NCBI GenBank assembly: GCA_001275005.1
Contig: JWZX01003111.1
Coordinates: forward strand, 1 to 39,764
DNA from: Chrysochromulina tobinii
Lineage: Eukaryota > Haptophyta > Prymnesiales > Chrysochromulinaceae
DNA length: 39,764 bases
Reading direction: 5' to 3'
Part shown: piece by piece, positions 20,601 to 30,300 of the stretch
Layout: every line of letters begins with the position of its first letter
Numbering within the stretch: the stretch's first letter is position 1
Made by a program: the position numbers and the translations under genes
The notes under the pieces: generated by a model
Databases searched by the model: none
What the model saw: only the letters and a program-made list of their open reading frames with translations
Told to the model about the DNA's origin: nothing

Positions 20601-22133
20601 CGTCCGGCGCCCGGCGCAGCGCCACTTGGCGCTCGGCAATGGCGGCGCGCGCCTGCGCCTCGTCAAAAGGGGCTTCGCGCGCCGCCGGGCCGCCCGCGTC
20701 ACGCGCCGTATTGAGCACATGCAGCAGCCGCCGCTCGCTGAGCTCCTGCTCGAGCTCGTCGGCGAGGTCTTCGGGCTCGTCGAGCAGCTGTACCTGCAGC
20801 TTGGCGCGCGTGGCGCTGAACTGCTGCTGCTCGCGCTCGCGCTTGATCCGATGCCACAGATCGAGCATTCGTCGGGCGAGCAGCCGGTGCGCGCACTCGA
20901 TCTCATCGCGCTCCTGTCGTGTCTTGAGCAGCTCGACCGCCAACCTCCGAGCGGTCTCCATCTCGGCTGGGCTCGTCGGCCGGCTCGTGCTCAGGTTAGG
21001 CTCCAGGCGGCGGCGGAGGTCGATCACGCGCCGTCGGCAGATGTGGAGCGTCTCTCGTTGATGCAACTCCCCGAGCTGCTCGGCGAGCGAGCGCAGCCGG
21101 CGCTGCGAGCAAAAGGGAAAGGGCATCGGAGGCCAATCAGTGGGACGTGTAAGGCATCGGCGGTCAGCCGGTGGGACTTGAAGGGACCTCCGCGGCCATC
21201 AGAGGCACTCCGCCGCGTCACCTGCAGCGTATGTTCCTCGCGGAAGTACGGATGATCGTGCAGCTGCAGCAGACCGATGGCGACCTGCAGCGTGTGCGGC
21301 TGAGCCGAGGCACGCGACGCCGCGTCGACCAGGTGGCGGCTCGGCCGCACGTGCTTGAGCTCGACAGCGGACGCCATGCCCGGGTGCGTAGGGCGCACAC
21401 GCACGTGGCGTACGGGATCGCCTTGGCGCCGCACCACACCAGCGGTGATGCGACGGATTTTCGATGGAGGCGTGAACTCGCTGCCCTCGGTGGCGCCGAG
21501 CCGCTCGGCGTGCCGGTGCTGCGCGCGCGCACTCATATGCGGCATCGCCTCCACGTGCAGCCCGTCCGCAGCATCGCGATCCCTGAACAGCGCCGTACTG
21601 GTCGAGAGGCTGAGCGCCGAGGCCAGGAAGCCGTTTGAGCGCGGTCCGCTCCTCGGCACGCAGTACAGGCCCGCCTCCACCGCGGCGCTTGGCGGCGCAA
21701 AGGTGGGCCGCGCGGGTTCGGTCAGGCCCATCATCAGCAACGAGTGCTCCTCCTGCTCATCCGTCGTCTTCTCGCGCTTATTCGGGACGAGTGCTGCACT
21801 GGCGCCAGCGTCCTCGCGGTCCTCGCCGTCGTCGTCGTCCTCGCCGTCGTCCACACCGTCGTCATCGTTGTCGTCGTCGTCGTTGTCCTTGGCTGCGCCC
21901 TGAGGAGACTTTGCGCGCGGAGTAGACTTTGCTACCGGAGTCGACGCCCCAGCGGGCCTGTTTTCTTTCTTGCCAAAGAGGCCACGCGCACGCTCTTTGG
22001 CCGCCTCGAGGCCTCTCCGTGCGCGGGCCGCCTGTTTGGTGCGCAACGGCGACTGCTCACCGTCCGACGCGTCGTCGTCGTCCGGAGTGGCCATGCGCGG
22101 CCGCTCACGAGTGCGGCGAGGCGGCGTGCTCAT
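17692..22133 (-). CDS. CC2D2A: CC2D2A, ciliary transition-zone protein, two exons
   Basis: Exons 22133-21222 and 21102-17692 (minus) join through a 119-bp phase-0 intron with a pyrimidine-rich acceptor ending TCGCAG, giving about 1440 aa (human about 1620). The first 200 residues are acidic and low complexity. Splicing joins HPYFREEHTLQ to RRLRSLAEQLGEL, a conserved helical block. A CC2D2A-type N-terminal C2 lies at about 475-585 and a second C2 at about 861-1000 (VEVAVQQGVDLP, MFNQRFSFPL). The transglutaminase-like C-terminal domain (about 1145-1290) contains HALLLCNLFLGIGKKAYVV, PEGEVYYVLTRD, LWDANRN and VGCVFDDNNLWANIQ, the family signature. CC2D2A builds the MKS/B9 gate at the base of cilia, so the organism is expected to make flagella. 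Divergence or sharing with the upstream dehydrogenase is not seen: both run on the minus strand. Confidence 0.93.
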
Positions 22134-22338
22134 CTTGGGAGCGCCGGTGGTGGCAATTCCCTCGTCCGTTTTCCTGGGTCGGCTCGTCGGTCGGGGGGGC
22201 CCCCCATTCACAGTCAATGTTTGTAACTCGACACCCAACCGTGGCGCATCGCGGACGGCTAGTTTGTCGCCCCATAAGTCGACCTCGCGTACAGAACCCC
22301 TACGCCCTGCCGTTTTTTATGACGCTTGAACTGCCGGG

Positions 22339-22354
22339 AATTGGGTACCCAATT
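22339..22354. repeat. 16-bp perfect palindrome in intergenic spacer
   Basis: AATTGGGTACCCAATT is self-complementary and lies between CC2D2A and the opine-dehydrogenase gene. A close relative, in the opposite orientation, is embedded in the helicase gene at about 30760-30783. It could be part of a short dispersed repeat or a dimer-binding site. Confidence 0.6.
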
Positions 22355-22421
22355 GGGCACATCAACGTCCTCCTCCTTCCCCCGATGCGCCCACCCCCCA
22401 CACACGCACACGTAAAATCCC

Positions 22422-23725
22422 TCACGAGATCTCCGCCGGCGTGCCGCCGCGGAAGCCGTACTCGAGGGTCGTCGCCGTCAGCCCGAGCTTCGACGGCAGC
22501 ACGCACTCGCCCGCATCACGGCCATCGATCAGCCCGGTGGCGGTCATGTACTCCTTGCCGATCAGCTTCTGGTTCCAGCAGATCATCGCGTCGATCGTGG
22601 GCGTCTCGACGCCGATCATGCGCGCGATGTCCACGAAGGTGCACAGCCCAAACGGTAGGTCCGTTTCGAAGAACTTGTGCTGGAGAGTGGGCACCACGCC
22701 GCCCTCCACCTGAGTGTACGGGATCTTATGTTTTGAGAAGGCTTTGTTTGTGATGATGGACGAGACCGCGTCCCACTTGCACGTGATCTGCTCCAAGTAG
22801 TTCTCGTTGACGCAGTGGTGCATCGAGAAGTTCGACTTGAGGTGCCGGTTGTTCGGATACATCTCCGAGAGCTTCTTGGCGATCGCACAGAGCTCAAGGT
22901 CCTCGGCGACGAGCGTCTTGGCCGAGTCGGTACGCAGGTCGGCGTAGATGAGCGTCGGCAGCGTCGCCGGGTCATACGGCGTCTTACCGTCCCAGTCCTT
23001 GAAGAGGCCGTACAAGATGGGCGGGTGCAGCGACGGATTGTTGGGCCAGAGGGTCGATGCGATGAAGTCCGTGTGCGTGAGGAAGGGCATCTTGAGGATC
23101 TTGGCCAGGAGCGGCACCACGCCGTCCTTGTCCTCGCCGCCCTCGGTCGCGATGCGGAGCAGCCGCTTCGCGCCGAAGATCGCCCCCGTGCGACCGTACT
23201 CCTTGGTTCCACAGCACCATGGGATCAGCTGCGTGCCGAAGAGCGAGTACGCACCCTCGCCGAGCGCCTCCGCGGCGACCCAGTTGAAGCCACCGTACGC
23301 GCAGATCGAGCCCACGTACACGTGCTTCGTCATGTCCATGTGCGGCTTGATCTTCCGGAGCACCTCCGGGTTGTGGTGGATAGGCAAGCCAGCGATAAAG
23401 ATCATGTCACTCTGCGGGATGCACTCTGCGGGGTCGGCCGTAACGAGCGCAATCTTGGTACGAAACTCAGTTTTGCCATCGCAGTAGCCCAAGTCGTCGT
23501 TTACGAAGCCAATGTCGTTGGCGTCCCAGTCCTTAGGCCGGCGAGTGAGAATCGCGACCGTGTGGCCAGCATCGGCAGCGAGCGCCGCAAAGATGGGAGT
23601 CGAGTTGCCGCCGCCGACGACGGTCACGTACTGTGCACACGAGGGGAGGCAGAGCACGAGCGGATTGTCAGAGCCGTCGCATCCGCTGTTCTTGCAGCGT
23701 CGCGATGGAGGGGCGCCGGCACCAT
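22422..23725 (-). CDS. Opine/octopine dehydrogenase-family NAD(P) enzyme
   Basis: The main exon is 23630-22422 (402 aa). It opens with the Rossmann motif VTVVGGGNSTPIFAAL and contains the octopine-DH catalytic domain (STLWPNNPSLHPPILYG with the conserved histidine; FVDIARMIGVETPTIDAMI; WNQKLIGKEY). Family members reductively condense an amino acid with a 2-oxo acid. No in-frame ATG precedes the Rossmann fold in this exon, but it is preceded by a good acceptor (CTCGTGTGCACAG|TAC). The simplest completion is an ATG at 23723-23725 followed at once by a GTGCCG donor, which gives M-YVTVVGGGN through a 92-bp phase-0 intron. A different upstream exon is possible. Substrates unknown. Confidence 0.85.
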
Positions 23726-24428
23726 CGCGAACAAGGTGCGAAAGGTGGTTTTCCCCGCGCGTTGTGCACAGTCATGTAAAACATGTCAAGTAAAGTCAAG
23801 TCGAACCAAGTCAAGTCTAGCCCCTGCATTCGAAAGGCTTCCGTTTGGTTGTCTGGGTTTTTTGTATAGAGCTGACTTGACTTGACTTGGAAAACAAGGG
23901 AATTCACAGCACGTAGTTGAGAAGAGTCTACAGTCTTTAAAAGTGAAGGAGTTCGAGTAAGAGGCTTTTTAGAAAGTCTGTGGTCTCTCGCGCCCGCGAC
24001 GCCCACCCGTGCTCGCTCTCGCTAGCGAACGACGGTCAGAACATCTCTCATCCGATCTCACGGCTGCTTGAAACCCACACAAATTCACATTGGGTAACAA
24101 TTGCAAACGCGAAACCGGAAAAGCGCCGGAATGCGGACGAACGCGTTGCAATGAAATAGGAAATGAATAGGAAATGAAAGGCGCGAAATTAAGCGCGAAA
24201 GTGGACACTAGAACGTCGATACGATATAAAGAGAAGAACTTAGCGCCCTTGAGAGGTTGCATACTTTCTATAACGTCTGATTGTCTCCGCTCACGAGCGA
24301 CAGGTGGATGTGCACCCGGGTTTTGCAGGCATGCAGGGTTATGGCAGGAGGGCGGTCCAAAGTGACCTACAGTACATGCAACATGGAACTGAAATCCCGC
24401 ACCGGTTGATCTCTCCAACCGCGGCTGA
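23726..24428. other. AT-richer intergenic region with AAGTC repeats
   Basis: Markedly lower GC than the coding parts. It contains CAAGTCAAGTC-type repeats at 23787-23817 and their inverted form at 23874-23890 (12-bp arms CCAAGTCAAGTC / GACTTGACTTGG), and a duplicated GGAAATGAA near 24157-24175. No gene recognised. It is the upstream region of the opine-dehydrogenase gene and the 3' flank of PGR5. Confidence 0.55.
23787..23890. repeat. AAGTC repeat cluster with inverted arms
   Basis: Four AAGTC/AAAGTC units at 23787-23817 are mirrored by GACTTGACTTGACTTGG at 23874-23890. CCAAGTCAAGTC at 23806-23817 pairs exactly with 23879-23890. A related AAGTCAAGACAAGTC string lies near 24904-24920, in the PGR5/thioredoxin spacer. 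Could be regulatory or a small repeat family. Confidence 0.55.
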
Positions 24429-24859
24429 TCACGAGAGGAAGCCGAGGTCGCTGCCGACAGCCTTCGCCTTCTTGATGAGCGCCTGGTTCATCTTCTTCGG
24501 CACACCGACTGCAAGCGCACAAGCCACAGGCGGAACACGTGAGCCAGCTTCAAGCCAGGGCTTCCACACGGTTGGAAGTTATTGCATAATGGGTTCGGTG
24601 GCGCGAACGCACATTCAGCGCAGAACTTGTTGATCTCTTGAGAGTGGAGCGCGATGCCCTTGCCACGCAGCTTTTGCAGAAGATTCTCACCGAGCACCAC
24701 CTTGGCCGCAAGCACGATGGGTGTGAAAGGGCCATCCTTGGCCGCGCCCATGGTCGTCACAGCCGCGCGCGATGCAGTCGCCGAGCGGATCGGAGCCTGC
24801 ACGACGAAGCCGGACGCGCACGCAAGCAGGACGAGCACGAGGCGGATTAGGTGCGTCAT
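24429..24859 (-). CDS. PGR5: PGR5 (proton gradient regulation 5), plastid, two exons
   Basis: Exons 24859-24613 and 24508-24429 (minus) join through a 104-bp phase-1 intron (AAT|GTGCGT ... CTTGCAG|TC), giving 108 aa. Exon 1 encodes a signal-peptide-like leader (MTHLIRLVLVLLACASGF) with a following plastid transit-like part, then the PGR5 core: GPFTPIVLAAKVVLGENL, LRGKGIALHSQEINKFC. Exon 2 supplies the conserved tail NQALIKKAKAVGSDLGFLS. The splice recreates AEFGVPKK at the junction, so the gene is intact although neither exon alone looks complete. PGR5 is a small stromal/thylakoid protein needed for ferredoxin-dependent cyclic electron flow around photosystem I. Its start is 173 bp from a divergent thioredoxin gene. 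The leader indicates import into a complex plastid via the ER. Confidence 0.93.
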
Positions 24860-25032
24860 TCTCCAGATCTCTGCTCTGCGCGCAAGATTCGCGACGGCAC
24901 AAGGCAAGTCAAGACAAGTCTTGAACTTCCAGACGTCAAGACCCCCATCATCGACCGGATGCGTTCGCTGTGCGTCGCCGTGGGACCGATGCAAAAGGCG
25001 AGCACTAGGCATCGAGTGTCTCGTCCATCTAC
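24860..25032. promoter_or_regulatory. Putative bidirectional promoter, PGR5 / thioredoxin
   Basis: Only 173 bp separate the two divergent start codons. The spacer contains AAGTCAAGACAAGTCTTGAAC, of which CAAGACAAGTCTTG is a near-palindrome, similar to the repeats at 23.8 kb. No TATA box is evident. A shared promoter is inferred from distance only. Confidence 0.45.
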
Positions 25033-25265
25033 ATGTACCACGGGCAATCAATCATGTTGATCCTGTTCATCGCGGAGACGATGGCGCTTCTCGTGCAACA
25101 TCGCGTACCACAAGCGATCCACATGTGCGCGGCAGCGGCAAAGCCCGCCTCTGCGATGCGCGTAAAGGAGCTCAAAGAAGAGCTCGACCTCCTCGGTGTT
25201 GAGTGGCGCGGAGTCATTTTCGACAAGGAAACACTAGAGCAGGCGTTGGACAAGGCTCGCCAACT

Positions 25266-25304
<39 letters not shown>

Positions 25305-25890
25305 TGCCGAAACCACCGTCGCAGCTACTTCGAACGCATCTCCTGAGACGAAGAGTGAGGATGAGGCCTACGCTGTTGCCTACGAGAAAGCATTCGCCGA
25401 AGCAATGCAGCTTAAAGTCAATGAGATCCGCGCCGAGCTCGCCGCGCGCCAGACTAGCTGGGGTGACCTCTTTGAGAAGAAGGAGCTGGCGGCACGTCTG
25501 GCGGGCCTCAAGGCTCGGGCAGCATCCTTCTCGAGGAGTGGAGCTCTCGTGCCAGGAGAGGCAACGATCGTGATCGGGCGTGATCTGCGGACAGAGATGG
25601 CGGACGCCCGCACGCCGCTGCTCATCGACGTCTTCGCCACGTGGTGTGGACCTTGCAAGATGATCACGCCGATGCTGTCCAAGCTCGCCGCGACCCTCGG
25701 CGAGCGCGTGCGCGTGGTCAAGCTCGACTCAGACAAGGAAGGGGAACTCTCGAGCGAGCTGCGTGTATCGGCACTGCCGACGCTCATCTTCCTGCGCGAC
25801 GGCAAGGAGGTGCACCGGCTCGAGGGCGTGCCCAATGGTCAGGGCGCGCTCGAAGCTCTTGTCCGGCAGCACCTCGGCGTCCAGATTTGA
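25033..25890 (+). CDS. Plastid-type thioredoxin with SAP-like N-terminal motifs
   Basis: 285 aa from ATG 25033 (ATG 25054 would put a hydrophobic MLILFIAETMALLV leader first). Two SAP-like helix pairs (about 43-75: RVKELKEELDLLG; about 127-160: KVNEIRAELAAR) flank a (CCG)13 polyproline tract. The C-terminal 110 residues are a complete thioredoxin fold: DVFATWCGPCKMI with active site WCGPC at 204-208, VVKLDSDKE, and the cis-proline loop SALPTLIFLRDGKEV. The fold most resembles plastid y-type thioredoxins. These reduce disulphides in stromal targets using ferredoxin- or NADPH-derived electrons. The gene is head to head with PGR5, and plastid thioredoxins are known to regulate PGR5-dependent cyclic flow in plants, so the pairing may be meaningful. 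Confidence 0.9.
25267..25305 (+). repeat. (CCG)13 polyproline tract in thioredoxin gene
   Basis: Thirteen consecutive proline codons, nearly all CCG, between the two SAP-like motifs. Pure triplet repeat, in frame and likely variable in length. Confidence 0.9.
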
Positions 25891-26450
25891 GAGAACGCAG
25901 CCGAGACCGCGCTAGCTTAGTTCTTACGCGGAGAGGCACATCCGACATCCCAGCAGGCCCATAGTACATAAAGATCTCCTGGTGCGCTTCTGAGTAGGCA
26001 TTGCAGCGATCCGGTACGCTGCGCACTCAAAGGGAGGGTTGAGGGTGGGGACGTGTGATTACACGTCTGGGTCTTGAGTGTTGAGAGCGCGCACCTCCGC
26101 GAGCAGACCGAGTCCGAGAACGTGAGCCGCCCGCCACGGCTACGTGGCCGCGCGGATTGACAACGGATATATAGTGTTTATATAGTACACGACCTGCTGA
26201 CAGCCCTGAGAGAGCGAGCGCGCGGTCCGCGCGGCGGACGCCGGCGTGCTGCGTTGCGACGCGTCTTCGGCCCGTTGTCGCGCCGTGCTCCGGCTTCGCT
26301 TCTCTGTTCGCGCACATCCACGCATCTCTGCACTTGCTACGCGTCTCTGCTCTTGCTACGCGTCTCTGCGCTTGCTACGCGTCCCTGCGCTTGCTACGCG
26401 TCTCCGCGCTTGCTAGTTCGCCACTCTCGGGCGCCTCAAGCTCGGGGGGC
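25891..26450. other. Convergent intergenic region with 19-bp tandem repeats
   Basis: Between the thioredoxin stop and the stop of the minus-strand unknown gene. Holds an AT-rich doublet (TATATAGTGTTTATATAGT near 26167-26185) and the 19-bp array at 26322-26416. No gene seen. Confidence 0.5.
26322..26416. repeat. Five-copy 19-bp tandem repeat
   Basis: Units of consensus GCGTCTCTGCGCTTGCTAC at 26322, 26341, 26360, 26379 and 26398, each differing by one to three bases. The array ends 35 bp from the stop codon of the minus-strand gene, so it probably lies in its 3' untranslated region. Confidence 0.9.
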
Positions 26451-27125
26451 TCATTTTTTTCTGTAGTACTCCTCCGTCGTCGGCCAACAGTTGCCGCGCA
26501 GGGTAGTCTTTGGGGCGTAGACCGGATTCGGAGGCGCGGCCACCATTTGACCGGGAGCAGCGCCTTGCGTGTTGTGGCCCGACTGAGGCGTAGTGTCGAT
26601 TTGCAGAGGGCTGGTCACGAGCTTCACCTTGTCAACGCCCAACTTCTTGTTGAGCTCAGCCATGCGCTGGTTTTCAGGTGGCACGACGACCGCCTGCGAT
26701 CCGTACATCTGGCCTGTCCTGCGCGCGTCGTACATCGCCTTGATGCCCATGCTGCGCGGCTCCATGAGCTCGTTGGCCTCCTCGGCCGCGCGCTGCTCCT
26801 GCAGCTCCAGGTCCCGCTGTCGCGCATAGTTCTGGTTGCGCATCTGCTGTTCGCTCTCGGGCGAAGGGAGGCGGCGGCGCGTCGCGCGCACGTACTGCGT
26901 GCGACCCATATCAGCTGGATCGAAGACCGTGAGCTCGCGGTTGCGGTCGTGGAGGTGGTCGCGGGGCATGTGGCGAGGGAGCACCGGAGGGCCGTCAGCG
27001 CGCTCCTTGAGCTTGTTGGAATCGGGGCGGTTGAGCCACTCATGCGCCGGGACCATCTCCGTGATGCGGTCGCCGTCGACGCGGCGTTCGTACGGATGGA
27101 AGCTCTTTGTGGGAAGGTGGGACAT
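26451..27125 (-). CDS. Conserved-looking protein of unknown function
   Basis: 224 aa from ATG 27125; an in-frame ATG at 27194 would add 23 residues. I do not recognise it. It is hydrophilic, rich in Arg, Pro and Gln, without signal peptide or membrane segment. A central charged helix (about 95-145: SEQQMRNQNYARQRDLELQ) may form a short coiled coil. MGIKAMYDARR and MYGSQAVVVPPENQRM look like folded or peptide-binding segments, and the protein ends EEYYRKK. A strong GTAAGT donor lies just upstream on the minus strand (about 27213), so a 5' untranslated or coding exon further upstream is possible. It is divergent from the ZRANB3-like gene, starts 186 bp apart. Confidence 0.65.
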   Translation of the reverse strand: MSHLPTKSFHPYERRVDGDRITEMVPAHEWLNRPDSNKLKERADGPPVLPRHMPRDHLHDRNRELTVFDPADMGRTQYVRATRRRLPSPESEQQMRNQNYARQRDLELQEQRAAEEANELMEPRSMGIKAMYDARRTGQMYGSQAVVVPPENQRMAELNKKLGVDKVKLVTSPLQIDTTPQSGHNTQGAAPGQMVAAPPNPVYAPKTTLRGNCWPTTEEYYRKK

Positions 27126-27311
27126 ATGGCAAGGAGACTCCTCAACACACCCCGTCAGGAAAGAGGCGGTCCGACTTTTCTTTCGCCAAATCATGACAAA
27201 CTTCTCCAAACTTACCGGGACGACGCTCCGATTGGAGGGGATCGGAGGGTTGCAAGGGGTGCACGATGACGTCCGGGTAGGAATGTTGTGTTGAGAACTT
27301 TTTTAGGCTCG

Positions 27312-30300
27312 ATGTCGCTCGGCTTCCAAGCTGCCAAGTCGCGCAAGCGCAGCCAATTCTTCGTGGCGGATGCGCCCTCGTCGCGCAAGCGCAGCCAATT
27401 CTTCCAGCCGGATGAGTCGCTGACCGACGGCTCGCCTTGCCCAGTCTGCGGTACGGGCGTGATGAGGCCGCGTGATGGGCGCTACGGGCCATTTCTTGGC
27501 TGCTCCCTCTTCCCCGAGTGCCGCCATACTGTGCATCTCGGGCGCGAGAGCGAGCAGGTGCTCCGGCGTGCTGCACGCGCAACAGTGCGTGTCGAGGTGG
27601 ATACGCCGGACACGCTTCGTGTGTGGTCAAGTGACGGCACCGCTGAAGGGCAAGCAGTGCTGCGCACGGCCCTGTCACGGGTGACAACAGCTGCGTGCAG
27701 TAGATCACCCCGGGCCGACTGGGCGGCAGCCGCAGCGAGTGCGCGAGCAACGGCCACCTTTCGTCTCGAGGAGCACGACGACCTTTTGCGGCAGCTCGGC
27801 AGTGGGAGCGTGGGGCTCCATGTTCAGCCGGTACGTGGCTTGCGTCTGCTTGCGTCTGCTTGCGTCTGCTTGCGTCTGCTTGCGTCTGCTTGCGTCTGCT
27901 TGCGTCTGCTTGCGTCTGCTTGCGTCTGCTTGCGTCTGCTTGCGTCTGCTTGCGTCTGCTTGCGTCTGATTGCGTCTGATTGCGTCCGATTGCGTCCGAT
28001 TGCGTCCGATTGCGTCCGATTGCGTCCGATTGCGTCTGATGGGCAGGTACCCGCATGCACGTTGCGCTTCTTCCGCGAGCTGCCGGCCGAGGCCGTGACC
28101 GCGGCCAACACCGCCGATGCCGTGGCCGCGCACATTGCACGCATGCCGTGTCGGCTTCGCGACTCGCTTCTGCCATTCCAACGGTGCGGCGTGGAGCAGC
28201 TTCTCTCATGGGACGGTCGCGGGCTGCTTGGCGACGAGATGGGCCTCGGCAAGACACGGCAGGCGATTGCATGCGTGGGTGCGCTACGACCGTGGCCAGT
28301 GCTCCTCATCGTACCTGCCTCGCTCCGCATCATGTGGGCCGAGGAGTTTGAGCGCTGGCTGCCAGAGCTGCTCACGCCGCGCGACGTGCATGTGATCGCT
28401 GGCGCATGCGATGCCCTCCATCAAGACGCCCCAACGCCGAAGGTAGTGGTCACCTCTTTTCGGATGGCGACGGTTCTGCAGGGAGCCTTCACCGCGCGCG
28501 CGTGGAAGGCGATCGTCGTCGACGAGTCGCACTGCCTTGGCACCACCGCGCGGGCCACCGATGCGCAGCAGACAGAGGTGGTCGCGGCACTCGCGGCGCG
28601 CACGCGGCACGTGCTGCTGCTCTCGGGCACGCCATCCCTCTCGCGGCCATTTGCCCTGTTTCGCCAGGTGGACATGCTGCGCCCCGGCCTACTCGGGCGT
28701 GACAAATGGCATTTTGGGCGCGAGTATTGCGCGTCCGTGCCGCTCTCACAGGGCTGGACGGCTCCCCTCGGTGGCGGCTCACGCGACTGGGAGTTACATC
28801 TGCTGCTGCGGAGCGCCGTCCTGGCGCGTCGGCGCAAGGCCGAGGTACTCATGGAGCTGCCTCCCAAGCGGCGCCGCTGGCTCAAGCTGCCTCTCGTGCA
28901 CGGGAGTGTGCACGGGAGCGAAGGGGAGGTGCCATCGACGCTTGCGCCTTCAAATGAGGAGAAGGCTGGGGTGGCGGGATTGGACACTACCACCACGATG
29001 CTTGTCGACAGACCCGATGAACCCGAAGCCAGACCCGAGGGGGACGTCAAGGGAGGCGATCCTATCTCCCACCAAAGCAAGTATGAGCTCGCCGGGCTCA
29101 TCAAGTTGCCCGCAGTGAGGCTCTTTCTCGCGGAGGCTTTGAAGACGCAGGAGGCGGAGGCGGAGGCGAAGGCACAGGCGGCGGCGGGCGAGGCGGCGGG
29201 CGAGGCGGCGGGTGATGCGGTGGGCGAAACGGAGCCGATCACATGCTCTCGCAAGCTCGTCATCTTCGCACACCACCGGCGTGTGATGGACGGGTTGCAG
29301 GCCTGCCTGCATGCAACTGGCACGGCGCACGTGCGCATCGACGGAAGCACGCCGCTCCCGCAGCGCCACTTGGCTGTTCGCCGCTTTCACCACGAGCCAT
29401 CAGTGCGGGTGGCGCTCATCTCGGTCACCGCAGCGGCGCTCGGCATTGATCTGAGTGCAGCGAGTGAATGTATCTTCGCGGAGCTGCCGCCGGACGCGGC
29501 GTGGCTGGCGCAGGCAGAGGATCGGCTCCATCGCAAGGGGCAGTCGAGCGCCGTCAGTGTCACCATCCTCATCGCACACCCGTCCAGCGCGGCGGCATGC
29601 GAAGCTCTCGACGAGGCCGCTGAGGAGGCCGATGATGGCATGCAGCACGACTGTTCGATTGTGGCGGCTCCACCTGTGAGCAATGGGGCGGCCGCCGAAG
29701 TGCGCGTGGCCGAAGCGCCGCCGTCGGCCCGTCGCAATAATCGGCGCGCCATCTCGACCCGTATCTCACCCCATATCTCGCCCGAAATCTCGCCCTGTGC
29801 GGCAGCATCCTCCGCCGTTGCCACCTTCGCCACTCCAAAAGAAAGCGCGAGCGCACTGGCGAGGCGGCGTGAGCTACAGGCATGCCGCTTTGATCGTCGC
29901 CACTCTCAGCTGATCAAGCAGAGCGAACGAGCGGTACGCCGCGTTACGGACGGACCGGGTATGCCCGGTACGGCCAGCACCAGCGGCATGCATGTGGCCG
30001 CGCAGGAGGCAACCAAAGAGGCCGTTGAGGCCATGGGTGAGGCAGTAGAGGAGGGTGAGGAGGCCGAAGGGGCAGTGGAGCAGGCATCCACGGTGGAGGC
30101 GATGGAGGTGGCGCAGGGATGCCTGATGCTCCATGATGGCACGAGGCGCTCCGCGCGACTTCGAACGCTATGCCGACCTCCAAAAGCTAATGTGGACCTC
30201 CTCCCCACGCAACCGCCGGCAGCGGCAGCCTTGGTACGACCGCCAGCGCCGCCGCCAGCGCCGCCGCCAGCGCCGCCGCCAGCGCCGCCGCCAGAGGCCG

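Noticed and set aside
23668-24006. Minus-strand frame upstream of the opine dehydrogenase
   Set aside because: It covers AAGTC repeats and ends before the Rossmann exon in another frame; the protein has no family features.
27841-28040. CRISPR-like array
   Set aside because: The units are 10 bp and contiguous with no spacers, in a eukaryotic gene; it is a minisatellite.
27142-28272. Long minus-strand frame with QTQADASRRK repeats
   Set aside because: It is the antisense of the decamer minisatellite in the helicase gene; the repeat simply stays open on both strands.
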